Counted from the stretch's first letter, positions 16,571 to 25,393 are shown. The stretch: 64,000 bases of DNA from Streptomyces atratus (GCF_900119365.1 NZ_FPJO01000001.1:524499-588498); one strand, 5' to 3'. A program made the numbers and translations. The notes: generated by a model from the letters alone, not told the origin.

Positions 16571-18997
16571 ATGACAACTGCCTGGTCCCGTCGTGCCCTG
16601 CTGGCCACGGGCGGCGGTGCGGCGCTCGCCCTCGGCCTGCCGACCGCCGCGTCCGCATCCGACTCCGCCTCCCGCCCGGCCGCCTCGCCCTCCGCCGCCG
16701 ACGACGAGTTCGCCGCCCTGCGTGCGAAGTGGCGCGATCTGTACCTGGGAACGGGATTCAGTCCGACCGCCGAGCCCTTCAAGTCCAAGCTCGCCGACCT
16801 CGGCACCCGGGCAACCGGTTACCTCTCCACGATGGCCCCCACGCGCGGCTCCCTCTGGCCGGACCTGGTCCATCTCGACCCCGAACCGGACACCGACACC
16901 GAATCGTTCAACTTCTCCGCCAACATGAACACCGGCTACAACCGGCTGCGCACCATGGCGGAGGCGTACGCCCAGCCCGGCACCGGAGTCACCGGCGACA
17001 CCGGCCTCCGGGACGCGGTCATCACCGGCCTCGACCACCTGTACGCCGATGTCTTCAATGAGACGACCACCCGTTACGGGAACTGGTGGAACTGGCAGAT
17101 CGGCGCGCCCCAGGCCCTCATGGACACCTGCGTGCTGCTCTACGACGCCCTGTCGGAAACCCAGAAGGCCAACTACTGCGGGGCCGTCGACAAGTTCCTG
17201 CCCGACTCGGCCGTCGATTCGTACACCGGCACCAGCACCGGCGCCAACCGCGTCGACCTGTGCCGGGGCATGATCCTGCGCGGCATCGTCGGCGCCAGTA
17301 CCGCCAAGATCGCGCGGGCGGTCGCCGCGCTCTCGCCGGTCTTCCCGTACGTCACGACCGGCGACGGCTTCTACGCGGACGGCTCCTTCGTCCAGCACAC
17401 CTCCATCCCGTACATCGGTGGCTACGGCGCGGTCCTCAACGACGGGCTCGGCCGGCTCTTCGCCCTGCTGCGCGGCTCGACCTGGGAGATCAGCGATCCG
17501 GGCAGCCGGCAGTTCCTCGACACCATCGACGCGGCCATCGCCCCGTTCATCTACGACGGCCTGATGATGGACAACGTATCGGGCCGCGGCATCACCCGCG
17601 TCGGCTCAAGCGACCACACCCGCGCCCATGGCGTCATGGCCTCCATCGTGCTGCTCGGCATGGGCGCCGGCCCCGAGGAGAACGCCCGCTGGCGCGCCAT
17701 GGTCAAGGGCTGGCTCCAGCGCGACTACTACGCCCCGGCGCTCAAGGCCGGCTCCCTGAGCCTGGTCAACACCGCCCGGCTCCAGTCCCTGCTGGACGAC
17801 ACCACCGTCACCGCGTCCCCGGAGCCGTCCGCGCACCGCGTCTTCCACAACATGGACCGGGTCACCCACCGCCGCCGCGGCTGGGGCGCCGGTCTCTCCA
17901 TGGCCTCCGAGCGGATCGCCCACTACGAGTTCGGCAACGGGGAGAACAAGCGCGGCTGGCACACCGGCGCGGGCTGGCTCCAGTGGTGGGGCGACGGCGC
18001 GCGTCTCGACCAGTACTCGGACGCGTACTGGCCGACCGTCGACCCGTACCGGCTGCCCGGCATCACCGTCTCCCGGAAGCGGCTCGCGGACGGGCAGGGC
18101 GGCGCCTGGGCCAACCCGAAGCCGGGCACGGGGTGGGTCGGCGGCACCGGCGACGGCGAGTTCGGCACCACCGGCCAGCACCTCCAGGGCCTGGCGAGCA
18201 CGATGCACGCCCGCAAGTCGTGGTTCTGGCTGGACGACTGCGTGGTCTGCCTCGGCTCCGGCATCACCTCCGCCGACGGCGCGGGCGTGGAGACGGTCGT
18301 CGACAACCGCTGCCTCGGCGCGGGCGGCACGCAGCGGCTGCTGCTCGACGGCGTGGCACAGCCCACCGCCCAGGGCTGGACCACCACCCGCACCACCACC
18401 TGGGCCCACCTCGACCGGCATGCCGGATACGTCTTCCCCGGCGGCACCGAACTGCACGCCCTGCGCGAGGAGCGCACCGGCGCCTGGAAGGACATCAACG
18501 ACGGCGGCACCGACACGGCCAACACCCGCCGGTACCTGACCCTTTGGCAGGACCACGGCACCGACCCGGCGGACAGCTCCTACGCGTACATCCTGCTGCC
18601 GGGCGCGAGCAGCAGGCGCACCGCCGACCGCGCCAAGGACACCGGCTGGCTGCAGATCCTCGCCAATGACGCCCGGCGCACCGGCATCCGGGTCCCCTCC
18701 CTCGGTTTCACCGGCGTCAACTTCTGGGCGGCGGGCACGGCGGGCAAGGTCACGGCGAGCGCGCCGGTCTGCGTGCAGATCCACGAGAAGCGCGACGGCA
18801 CCGCGACGATCTGCGTCTGCGACCCGTCCCGGACCGTCACCGGGCTCACCCTCACCTGGCAGCGGCCGGTCAAGTCCGTCCTGTCCAAGGCGGACAGCGT
18901 CAGCGATGTCCGGACCGGCTCGTCGGTGACCGTGACCTACGGCGATCTGAGCAAGAGCCGGGGCGCCACGCACACGGTGCGCGTCCGGGTGCGGTGA
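16571..18997 (+). CDS. Secreted polysaccharide lyase family 8 (hyaluronate/chondroitin/xanthan lyase)
   Basis: An 808-residue extracellular beta-eliminating lyase. It has a Tat-type signal 'WSRRALLATGGGAALALGLPTAASA' split as R7-R8 plus hydrophobic core, cleavage about residue 29. The alpha/alpha toroid (about 45-400) holds the catalytic set: aromatic patch 'NWWNWQIG' (171-178), Asn226 in 'GANRVDL', His276 in 'FVQHTSIPY' and Tyr285 in 'IGGYG'. The Asn-His spacing of 50 and His-Tyr spacing of 9 match Streptococcus hyaluronate lyase. The beta-sandwich domains follow. The exact glycan (hyaluronan, chondroitin or xanthan) cannot be decided. The ATG at 16571 has GGAG upstream. A strong terminator follows at 19088. 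Confidence 0.92.
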   Translation: MTTAWSRRALLATGGGAALALGLPTAASASDSASRPAASPSAADDEFAALRAKWRDLYLGTGFSPTAEPFKSKLADLGTRATGYLSTMAPTRGSLWPDLVHLDPEPDTDTESFNFSANMNTGYNRLRTMAEAYAQPGTGVTGDTGLRDAVITGLDHLYADVFNETTTRYGNWWNWQIGAPQALMDTCVLLYDALSETQKANYCGAVDKFLPDSAVDSYTGTSTGANRVDLCRGMILRGIVGASTAKIARAVAALSPVFPYVTTGDGFYADGSFVQHTSIPYIGGYGAVLNDGLGRLFALLRGSTWEISDPGSRQFLDTIDAAIAPFIYDGLMMDNVSGRGITRVGSSDHTRAHGVMASIVLLGMGAGPEENARWRAMVKGWLQRDYYAPALKAGSLSLVNTARLQSLLDDTTVTASPEPSAHRVFHNMDRVTHRRRGWGAGLSMASERIAHYEFGNGENKRGWHTGAGWLQWWGDGARLDQYSDAYWPTVDPYRLPGITVSRKRLADGQGGAWANPKPGTGWVGGTGDGEFGTTGQHLQGLASTMHARKSWFWLDDCVVCLGSGITSADGAGVETVVDNRCLGAGGTQRLLLDGVAQPTAQGWTTTRTTTWAHLDRHAGYVFPGGTELHALREERTGAWKDINDGGTDTANTRRYLTLWQDHGTDPADSSYAYILLPGASSRRTADRAKDTGWLQILANDARRTGIRVPSLGFTGVNFWAAGTAGKVTASAPVCVQIHEKRDGTATICVCDPSRTVTGLTLTWQRPVKSVLSKADSVSDVRTGSSVTVTYGDLSKSRGATHTVRVRVR

Positions 18998-19087
18998 TCG
19001 CGGGCCGGTCCGGCCGGCCGCGGGCGTGCCCGCGTACCGGCGGAATGCCATCGAGGCGTACGTCACGGCCCGGCTGAGCCGAGCCGT

Positions 19088-19133
19088 ACGGGGGGTGCCG
19101 TCGCGGGAACGGATCCGCGGCGGCACCCCCCGT
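19088..19133 (+). terminator. Hairpin terminator after the lyase gene
   Basis: ACGGGGGGTGCCG (19088-19100) pairs perfectly with CGGCACCCCCCGT (19121-19133), a 13-bp stem and 20-nt loop. The 18998-19248 interval otherwise holds no confident gene. Confidence 0.8.
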
Positions 19134-19248
19134 GCCCCGTACCGGCATGGAACGGTTACGAGGGGATGTACTGGGCCACCCACCAGGCCCGTTGGGACAG
19201 TGTGAACGCGGGATTCCGGCCGTGGCCGTCGGCGGACCGCCGCCCCTT

Positions 19249-20700
19249 TCAGGCCGCGGCCTTTTCCGGCATGTCGCCGCTGCCCGCGTCCCCGGCGGGT
19301 GCGGTGCGCAGGGTCAGCAGGGCGGCGAGGGCGCCGGCCACGGCGAGGGCCGCGGCTCCGAGGAAGGCGGCGGAGAAGCCGTTGGTGAGGGCCACCGGGT
19401 CCCCGGGTTCGCGGGCGCCGTGCGCGGCGGCGATCGCGGTCATGGCGGCGAGGCCGAGGGCGGAACCGACCTGGTAGCTGGTGTTGACGATCCCCGAGGC
19501 GAGGCCGCCCTCCTCCGGGCGGGCGCTGGAGAGCGCGGTGCCGAGCGAGGGGATGAACGCCAGCGACATGCCCACCGCCGAGAGCAGCGAGGCGGGCAGG
19601 ACGTCGACGAGGAAGTTTCCGTCCGGGCGGGCGAGCGAGAGCCAGAACATGCCCGCGCCGAGCGCGAACAGCCCGATGACGATGAGGGGCTTGGGTCCGA
19701 ACCGGGAGATCAGGCGCGGCGCCAGGACGATCATCATGATCATGATGGCGACGGTCATGGGCAGCAGCGCGGAGCCGGAGGCGAAGGCGCCCAGTCCCAG
19801 GACCTGCTGCAGGTAGAGGTTGAGGAAGAACCACATGGGTATCCACGCGGCGGCCATGAGCAGTTGGGCGATGTTGGCACCGGCCAGGTTGGGCGCCCGC
19901 CAGATCCCCAGCCGCATCAGCGGTTCGCGCCGCCTGGACTGGATCGCGACGAACGCGGCGATCAGCGCCACGCCGGCCAGGAGGACCAGCCAGGTCTCGG
20001 CGGAGCCCCAACCGGTCTCGGGAGCACGGACGATGGCGTAGACGGCGGCGGCGAGACCCGCCGTGACGGTGACCGCGCCGGCCAGGTCGATGGAGCCGCG
20101 CCGTCCCGCACCCGAGGGCATGACGGCGGGCGCGGCGGCCAGGACGATCAGGGCGACGGGGATGTTGATGTAGAACACCCAGGGCCAGCTGGCGTACTGG
20201 GTGATGACCCCGCCGAGGAAGACTCCGGCGGTACCGCCGGCCGGGGCGGCCGCACCGTACAGTGCGAAGGCCTTCCCCAGCTCCTTGGGCCGGGAGCCGA
20301 ACAGCGTCATCAGCAGGGTGAGGGCCGACGGGGCGATCAGCGCGGCACCCACGCCCTGCAGGGCCCGCCCGGTCAGCTCGACCCAGACCTCACCCGCGAG
20401 GCCCGCGGTCAGGGAGCCCGCGGCGAGGACGACCCATCCGGCACTGAACAGGCGCCTGGCGCCGAGCAGGTCCGACAGCCGTCCACCGAGCAGCAACAGC
20501 CCTCCGAAGGCGACGACATAGGCGTTGAACACCCACGACAGGTTCTCCTGGGAGAAGCCCAGGTCGGCCTGCATCTCGGGCAGGGCCACGCCGATGATCG
20601 ACGTATCCATGATGACGATGAACTGGGCCAGGGCGATCAGCGCGAGCGCGGACCATCTCCGCGAATCGGTTGACGCGGTTGGTGCGGCTGACACGGTCAT
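19249..20700 (-). CDS. DHA2-family (EmrB/QacA) MFS efflux transporter
   Basis: A 483-residue 14-helix proton-coupled drug exporter. Helix 1 carries 'IVIMDTSIIGVALPEMQADLG'-type DHA2 motif D1 (residues about 28-48, split here), loop 2-3 'GGRLSDLLGARR', helix 4 'GRALQGVGAALIAPSALTLL', and motif C 'GAAAPAGGTAGVFLGGVITQ' in helix 5. Two extra central helices fit DHA2. The start ATG at 20700 has AGGAG 8 nt upstream; a GTG at 20709 abuts that site and is less likely. It is divergent from the quinone oxidoreductase gene. The intervening region has a CsoR/FrmR-like dyad, so export of an electrophile or metal-related toxin is possible. Confidence 0.9.
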   Translation of the reverse strand: MTVSAAPTASTDSRRWSALALIALAQFIVIMDTSIIGVALPEMQADLGFSQENLSWVFNAYVVAFGGLLLLGGRLSDLLGARRLFSAGWVVLAAGSLTAGLAGEVWVELTGRALQGVGAALIAPSALTLLMTLFGSRPKELGKAFALYGAAAPAGGTAGVFLGGVITQYASWPWVFYINIPVALIVLAAAPAVMPSGAGRRGSIDLAGAVTVTAGLAAAVYAIVRAPETGWGSAETWLVLLAGVALIAAFVAIQSRRREPLMRLGIWRAPNLAGANIAQLLMAAAWIPMWFFLNLYLQQVLGLGAFASGSALLPMTVAIMIMMIVLAPRLISRFGPKPLIVIGLFALGAGMFWLSLARPDGNFLVDVLPASLLSAVGMSLAFIPSLGTALSSARPEEGGLASGIVNTSYQVGSALGLAAMTAIAAAHGAREPGDPVALTNGFSAAFLGAAALAVAGALAALLTLRTAPAGDAGSGDMPEKAAA

Positions 20701-20744
20701 TGCAAGCACTCCTATACGGGAGGGGGGTATCTACACATCGAGAA

Positions 20745-20766
20745 GTTACCCCCTAGGGGTATATAT
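20745..20766. promoter_or_regulatory. CsoR/FrmR-like C/G-tract dyad in the divergent promoter
   Basis: TTACCCCCTAGGGGTATATA contains the inverted arms TACCCC-N3-GGGGTA flanked by A/T. This is the look of operators of the CsoR/RcnR/FrmR family (ATACCCC...GGGGTAT). A second, weaker G-tract framed by ATAC and GTAT is at 20714-20730. Both lie between the divergent DHA2 pump and quinone oxidoreductase genes. Confidence 0.45.
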
Positions 20767-20916
20767 GGCCAGTGCCGGCGGCACGAAGACGAGTGGCGGG
20801 ATCCAGCCGGAGCCGAATGACCCACCGGGTCTTCGCTCGATAGCTTGGGCACGGAAGTTGACTGATCGTCACGGATCCTGATCAACCAGATGGAACCCGC
20901 ACGGAAAGGAGCAAAA

Positions 20917-21843
20917 ATGACAGAGACGTATCGCGCGGTGGAGTTCTCGGAGTACGGAGGTCCCGAGGTCTTACGCGTGGTGGACCGCGAGCTGCCCCAC
21001 CCGGGTCCCGGGCAGGTACTGGTGGAGGTCCGCGCCGCCGGGGTGAATCCGCTGGACTGGCAGCTGCGCAGCGGGGCCGTCGCGGCGATGATGCCGGTGG
21101 AGTTCCCCTCGGTGCCCGGCGGTGACGTCGCCGGTGTCGTCGCGGAGGCCGGTGCGGACGTGACCGACTTCGCCGCGGGCGACGAGGTCTTCGGTTCGAT
21201 CGGCTCCGGCGGCTACGCCGAGTTCGCGCTGGCGCCCGCGGCACAGCTCGCGCGGAAGCCCGGGGGCCTGTCCTGGGAGGTCGCGGCCGGACTGCCGGTG
21301 GCCGTCAACACGGCGTACCAGGTGCTCGCGGACCTCGGGGTGAAGGCCGGGGAGACCCTGGTGGTGGACGGGGCGGCCGGTGGCGTCGGGTCCGTGGCCG
21401 TGCAGATCGCCAGGCATCTCGGCGTGACCGTGATCGGTACGGCCGGCGAGCACAATCACGCGTATCTGCGCTCGCTCGGCGCCGAGCCCGCGACGTACGG
21501 CGAGGGTTTCGCCGAGCGGGCCCGTGCCGTCGCGGTGAAGGGCGTGGACGCGGCGTTCGACGCCGCCGGAAAGGGATCGCTGCCGGCTCTCGTCGAATTG
21601 ACCGGCGACCCGGCGCGCGTGGTCACCATCGCCGACCATCGGGCGGCGGAGCACGGCGTGCGCTTCGCCTTCGCCGGCCCCGACACCGTCCGCGAGCGCC
21701 TGGAGCAGGCAGCCGCACTGACCCTGAGCGGCGAGCTCGGCCTGTCCGTGGCCCGGACGTACTCCCTGTCACAGGCGGCAGACGCCCACCGGGAGAGCGC
21801 GGGCGGCCATGTGCGCGGCAAGCTGATCATCGTGCCGGACTGA
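20917..21843 (+). CDS. NADP-dependent quinone oxidoreductase (zinc-less MDR family)
   Basis: A 308-residue medium-chain reductase of the zeta-crystallin type. Seen: the N-terminal GroES-like fold ('YRAVEFSEYGGPEVLRVVDRELP', 'AAGVNPLDWQLRSG'), cofactor loop 'VDGAAGGVGSVAVQIARHLG' and C-terminal 'AHRESAGGHVRGKLIIV'. No structural or catalytic zinc cysteines are present. Likely reduces quinones or reactive carbonyls with NADPH. ATG 20917 follows AAGGAG by 5 nt. It shares its promoter region with the divergent DHA2 efflux gene, which suggests joint response to a toxic electrophile. Confidence 0.88.
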   Translation: MTETYRAVEFSEYGGPEVLRVVDRELPHPGPGQVLVEVRAAGVNPLDWQLRSGAVAAMMPVEFPSVPGGDVAGVVAEAGADVTDFAAGDEVFGSIGSGGYAEFALAPAAQLARKPGGLSWEVAAGLPVAVNTAYQVLADLGVKAGETLVVDGAAGGVGSVAVQIARHLGVTVIGTAGEHNHAYLRSLGAEPATYGEGFAERARAVAVKGVDAAFDAAGKGSLPALVELTGDPARVVTIADHRAAEHGVRFAFAGPDTVRERLEQAAALTLSGELGLSVARTYSLSQAADAHRESAGGHVRGKLIIVPD

Positions 21844-22046
21844 CGCCTGGACGCCACGCGCCGGGGCGGCACTTCGCCTGCGCTTTACGGGCACCCGGCG
21901 GCCGGCCTCGCCGTCATCGCCCCGGCCGGTCCCGCAGCCCCGCCCCGCCAGGATCCACCCCCACCGGCGGGCCGATCGAAGCCGGAGGTGCGTGCGCGTG
22001 CGCATCTCCTGTCTCCTTCTGCGGCCATCGAGCCTACTGTTAAAGG

Positions 22047-22247
22047 ATGAGTAAAGCCGAGCATGAGACCGGTCCTCAAGGGGTGCTTGTCTGCCCGGTC
22101 TGCAAGCAGCCCGTGACCGCGACTGTGAAGAGACGGCACAAGAGTCTCGGAATCTTCGTGCCCGTGTGGCACCCCGGCCCCTGCCGTAACCCCGAATGCC
22201 CTGCATACCTGGAGGCCCCGGAGCAACCCGACCACCAGGACACCTGA
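22047..22247 (+). CDS. Small zinc-ribbon-like protein
   Basis: A 66-residue protein with a four-cysteine arrangement: C16 and C19 in 'LVCPVCKQPV', and C46 and C51 in 'GPCRNPECPAY'. This is a plausible treble-clef or zinc-ribbon site with a basic middle ('KRRHKSLGIFVPVWH'). Function unknown; nucleic-acid or protein binding is inference. It stands alone: I see nothing gene-like in the 203 bp upstream (21844-22046). No strong ribosome site. Confidence 0.55.
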   Translation: MSKAEHETGPQGVLVCPVCKQPVTATVKRRHKSLGIFVPVWHPGPCRNPECPAYLEAPEQPDHQDT

Positions 22248-22291
22248 CACGGCCGAGTCCGGGGTGTCGCCCACCTGTGCCCTCTCCCCCG

Positions 22292-22360
22292 GCGTTCGCA
22301 CCCGTGCCGAACCTGAGCGTCTACGCCGCCACCAAGGCGTTCGTGACCGGCGAGGCTCTC
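22292..22360 (+). pseudogene. Short fragment of an SDR gene (YxxxK region)
   Basis: About 23 codons read 'AFAPVPNLSVYAATKAFV' followed by 'TGEAL'. This is the PxxxYxxxK active-site segment of a classical short-chain dehydrogenase followed by the start of the next helix. There is no SDR-like sequence on either side; in-frame continuation turns into AT-rich non-coding DNA. It is a relic, abutting the ArsR operator. Confidence 0.55.
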
Positions 22361-22373
22361 CACGAATCCACTA

Positions 22374-22391
22374 ATTGCGAAATTCTGCAAT
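22374..22391. promoter_or_regulatory. Operator-like dyad ATTGC-N8-GCAAT ahead of arsR-sulP
   Basis: Arms ATTGC (22374-22378) and GCAAT (22387-22391) frame GAAATTCT, whose central AATT is also symmetric. The site is about 95 bp upstream of the first ArsR gene. The same TTGC-N8-GCAA architecture recurs upstream of the second ArsR gene at 25439-25454. Confidence 0.55.
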
Positions 22392-22486
22392 TCACTACAT
22401 GCTGGGTTGACCGTGTCCACAGGTAGCCGTGGGCACGGCCATCAGGGCATCCCGGGACGTCGGGGTGGTGAAGGGAGTCGAGGACC

Positions 22487-22828
22487 GTGCCGGTTCCGCT
22501 GTACCAGGCCAAGGCCGAGTTCTTCCGGATGCTCGGACACCCGGTCCGTATACGCGTACTGGAGCTGCTGCAGGAAGGCCCGATGCCGGTGCGGGATCTG
22601 CTGAGCGCGATCGAGGTGGAGCCGTCGACGCTGTCCCAGCAGCTGGCCGTGTTGCGCCGCTCCGGCATCGTGGCCTCGGCCAGGGAGGGCTCGACCGTGG
22701 TGTACGAGCTGTCCGGCGGGGACGTGGCGGAGCTGATGCGGGCCGCGCGCCGGATCCTGACCGAGATGCTGGCCGGGCAGAACGAGCTCCTGGCCGAGCT
22801 GCGGGGAGCCGAGGTCGCGGCGGAGTGA
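22487..22828 (+). CDS. ArsR-family transcriptional regulator without cysteines
   Basis: A 113-residue winged-helix repressor: helix 'LYQAKAEFFRMLGHPVRIRVLELL', HTH 'LSAIEVEPSTLSQQLAVLRRSGIV', wing 'SAREGSTVVYELS', then a C-terminal dimerisation helix. It has no cysteine at all, so the classical alpha3/alpha3N thiolate metal sites are absent. Any inducer must be sensed otherwise. GTG start at 22487 after GAGGACC. It overlaps the SulP gene by 4 nt (GTGA) and heads that operon. It is a paralogue of the ArsR at 25594. Likely autoregulates through the ATTGC-N8-GCAAT dyad. Confidence 0.88.
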   Translation: MPVPLYQAKAEFFRMLGHPVRIRVLELLQEGPMPVRDLLSAIEVEPSTLSQQLAVLRRSGIVASAREGSTVVYELSGGDVAELMRAARRILTEMLAGQNELLAELRGAEVAAE

Positions 22829-24540
22829 GTACCGTGCTCTCCCGGTCCTGGGGCCGGGTCGCCTCCCTGCTGCCCGCCCGCGCCGACTTCGCGGTCATGG
22901 GCCGCAACCCGCGTCGCGATCTGCTCGCCGGGCTGACCGTCGCGATCGTCGCACTGCCGCTCGCACTGGGCTTCGGCGTCTCCTCCGGGCTCGGTGCCGA
23001 GGCGGGGCTGGCGACCGCCGTGGTGGCGGGCGCGCTGGCGGCGCTGTTCGGTGGCTCCAACCTCCAGGTGTCCGGGCCGACCGGGGCGATGACGGTGGTG
23101 CTGGTGCCGATCGTGGCCCAGTACGGGCCGGGCGGGGTGCTGACGGTCGGGCTGATGGCCGGCGTGCTGCTGATCATGCTCGCGCTGCTGAAGGCCGGCC
23201 GCTGCATGCGCTACATCCCGGCGCCGGTGGTGGAGGGCTTCACGTTCGGTATCGCGTGCGTCATCGGTCTCCAGCAGGTGCCGAACGCGCTGGGAGTGGC
23301 CAAGCCGGAGGGCGACAAGGTCCTGGTGGTGGCCTGGCGCGCGGTCGAGGAGTTCGTACGGACCCCGAACTGGACGGCCGTCGCCCTCGCGGCGGGCGTG
23401 GCGGCCGTGATGCTGCTGGGTGCCCGGTGGCGGCCCACCGTCCCGTTCTCCATCGTCGCGGTGATCGCCGCCACCCTCGCGGCTCAGCTCTTCCACCTGG
23501 ACGCGGCCGTCCCGATCGGCGACCTGCCCTCCGGGCTGCCCGCGCCCTCCCTCGGCTTCCTCGACCTGTCCGCGCTGGGGTCGCTGCTCGCTCCGGCCGT
23601 CGCGGTCGCGGCGCTGGCCGCGTTGGAGTCGCTGCTGTCGGCGACTGTCGCGGACGGCATGACGGTGGGTCAGCAGCACGACCCGGACAAGGAGTTGTTC
23701 GGGCAGGGCATCGCGAACCTGGCGGCTCCGCTGTTCGGCGGGGTCCCCGCCACCGCGGCGATCGCCCGTACCGCTGTCAACGTCCGGACCGGCGCGGGCT
23801 CGCGGCTCGCCGCCCTCACCCACGCCGCCGTCCTGGCCGTGATCGTCTTCGCCGCCGCCCCGCTCGTCTCCAGGATCCCGCTGGCTGCGCTCGCCGGGGT
23901 GCTGTTGGCGACCGCGATCCGAATGGTGGAGGTCGGTGCGCTGCGGGCGATGGCCCGTGCGACCCGCTCGGACGCGATCGTGCTGGTGCTGACCGCCGTC
24001 GCCACGCTCGCGCTCGACCTGGTCCACGCGGTGATCATCGGCCTGGTCGTGGCGGGCGCCCTGGCGCTGCGGGCGGTCGCCCGTCAGGCCCGGATGGATC
24101 AGGTCGACTTCAGGGCGGACCTGCCCGGCGAGCACAGCGAGGAGGAGCACGCGCTGCTGGCCGAGCACATCGTCGCGTACCGCATCGACGGGCCGCTCTT
24201 CTTCGCCGGTGCCCACCGCTTCCTCCTGGAGCTGAGCGAGGTCGCCGACGTCCGGGTCGTGATCCTGCGCATGTCGCGGGTCTCGACGATGGACGCCACC
24301 GGTGCCCTGGTCCTCAAGGACGCCGTGGAGAAGCTGAACCGGCGCGGCATCGCCGTGATGACCTCCGGGGTACGCCCCGGCCAGCGCCGGGCCCTGGAAT
24401 CGGTCGGCGCGCTGGACCTGCTTCGGCGGGAGGGCCGGGAGTACGCCACCACGCCCGAGGCCATCGCCGGGGCCCGCGCCCACCTGCACCGGGCCGGAGT
24501 CCTGCCTGCCGCCCCCGATACCGCCGAGGCCGTCCGGTGA
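22825..24540 (+). CDS. SulP-family inorganic anion transporter with STAS domain
   Basis: A 571-residue SLC26/SulP permease. The membrane part (about 25-420) includes the conserved 'RDLLAGLTVAIVALPLALGFGVSSGLG' region, 'GGSNLQVSGPTGAMTVVL' and 'AALESLLSATVADGMTG'-like core helices; substrate could be sulfate, bicarbonate or another oxyanion. The cytosolic STAS domain (about 445-545) has 'RVSTMDATGALVLKD' with D490-A-T492-G, the position equivalent to the phosphorylated Ser in SpoIIAA-type antagonists. It starts within the arsR stop (GTGA) and its own stop overlaps the start of an RsbW-like ATPase (GTGA), so the three are translationally coupled. Confidence 0.92.
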   Translation: MSTVLSRSWGRVASLLPARADFAVMGRNPRRDLLAGLTVAIVALPLALGFGVSSGLGAEAGLATAVVAGALAALFGGSNLQVSGPTGAMTVVLVPIVAQYGPGGVLTVGLMAGVLLIMLALLKAGRCMRYIPAPVVEGFTFGIACVIGLQQVPNALGVAKPEGDKVLVVAWRAVEEFVRTPNWTAVALAAGVAAVMLLGARWRPTVPFSIVAVIAATLAAQLFHLDAAVPIGDLPSGLPAPSLGFLDLSALGSLLAPAVAVAALAALESLLSATVADGMTVGQQHDPDKELFGQGIANLAAPLFGGVPATAAIARTAVNVRTGAGSRLAALTHAAVLAVIVFAAAPLVSRIPLAALAGVLLATAIRMVEVGALRAMARATRSDAIVLVLTAVATLALDLVHAVIIGLVVAGALALRAVARQARMDQVDFRADLPGEHSEEEHALLAEHIVAYRIDGPLFFAGAHRFLLELSEVADVRVVILRMSRVSTMDATGALVLKDAVEKLNRRGIAVMTSGVRPGQRRALESVGALDLLRREGREYATTPEAIAGARAHLHRAGVLPAAPDTAEAVR

Positions 24541-24980
24541 GCGCCCGGCTCGACGCCCTGCCCCTGCGGCACGTCCTGACCCTGCCCACGATGGGTTCGG
24601 CCGTGCGGATCGCCCGCGAGACCACCGAGCAGGTACTCGCGGAGTGGGGCATCGGCCGGCGCCATCCCGCCGCCGATCCGGCGCTGCTGATCCTTTCCGA
24701 GCTGGTGACCAACAGCGTCCGGCACGCGGCCCCGACGTCCCCGAACGTCACCGTGATCTACGCGGCCGGCCAGGACACGTTCGCGTTCGCCGTCCACGAC
24801 CGCCACCCGTACCGGCCCCCGCTCTTCCCCCCAGTCGCCGGGACCGGCGGCGGACTGGGCACCGTCATGGAACTCACGCTCGGCCTGGGCGGCACCGCCG
24901 TCGTCCGGGGCGACGCGGACGGCCGGGGCAAGAGCATCTGGATCACCCTCCCCCTGCAAAGCCCCTCACATGAAGCCTGA
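24537..24980 (+). CDS. RsbW-like ATP-binding protein (anti-sigma kinase type)
   Basis: A 147-residue GHKL-fold ATPase. N-box '[12 protein letters not shown]' (E55, N59) is intact. The G1 box is divergent, '[10 protein letters not shown]', keeping D88 but not the usual following glycine. G2 is '[12 protein letters not shown]' (103-112). Family members phosphorylate STAS-domain antagonists and bind sigma factors. Its GTG start overlaps the sulP stop by 4 nt, so it is made together with a STAS-bearing transporter. That makes the transporter's STAS domain a candidate partner (inference). No sigma gene is nearby. Confidence 0.82.
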   Translation: MSARLDALPLRHVLTLPTMGSAVRIARETTEQVLAEWGIGRRHPAADPALLILSELVTNSVRHAAPTSPNVTVIYAAGQDTFAFAVHDRHPYRPPLFPPVAGTGGGLGTVMELTLGLGGTAVVRGDADGRGKSIWITLPLQSPSHEA

Positions 24981-25024
24981 TGCACATCAGGCACAGTAAC
25001 GAACGAACGAGGCAAGGAAAGACC

Positions 25025-25393
25025 ATGAGCGATGTGACCGAGGCGCTGCCTCCGTGCCCCGAGTGCTCCGGCGTGTACACCTACGAGATGGGCGCACTCC
25101 TGATCTGTCCCGAGTGCGGCCATGAGTGGTCGCCCGCCTCCGCCGAGCCCGCGGGCGACGGCGAGGGCGCGGCCGGAGGGATCAGGGACGCGGTCGGGAA
25201 CGTACTCGCCGACGGCGACACCGTCACCGTGATCAAGACCCTGAAGGTCAAGGGCAGCCCGAGCGGCATCAAGGCCGGCACCAAGGTGCGCAACATCCGC
25301 CTCGTGGACGGCGTGGACGGCCACGACATCGACTGCAAGGTCGACGGGTTCGGCCCCATGCAGCTCAAGTCCAGCGTGGTCAAGAAGGCCTGA
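25025..25393 (+). CDS. PhnA/YjdM-family zinc-ribbon protein
   Basis: A 122-residue protein with the N-terminal zinc ribbon 'PCPECSG' and '[10 protein letters not shown]' (C11, C14, C28, C31) and the C-terminal PhnA domain '[25 protein letters not shown]...[37 protein letters not shown]', given here in pieces. Despite the name, the family is not shown to break phosphonates; its function is unknown. It follows the ATPase gene by 44 bp with ribosome site AAGGAAAG, so it is probably the last gene of the ArsR-SulP operon. Confidence 0.88.
   Translation: MSDVTEALPPCPECSGVYTYEMGALLICPECGHEWSPASAEPAGDGEGAAGGIRDAVGNVLADGDTVTVIKTLKVKGSPSGIKAGTKVRNIRLVDGVDGHDIDCKVDGFGPMQLKSSVVKKA

Noticed and set aside
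19146..19248. Plus-strand segment reading YEGMYWATHQARWDSVNAG, reminiscent of a carbohydrate-binding module end
   Set aside because: Too short, no upstream continuation and only loosely like a chitin-binding module; not called as a remnant.
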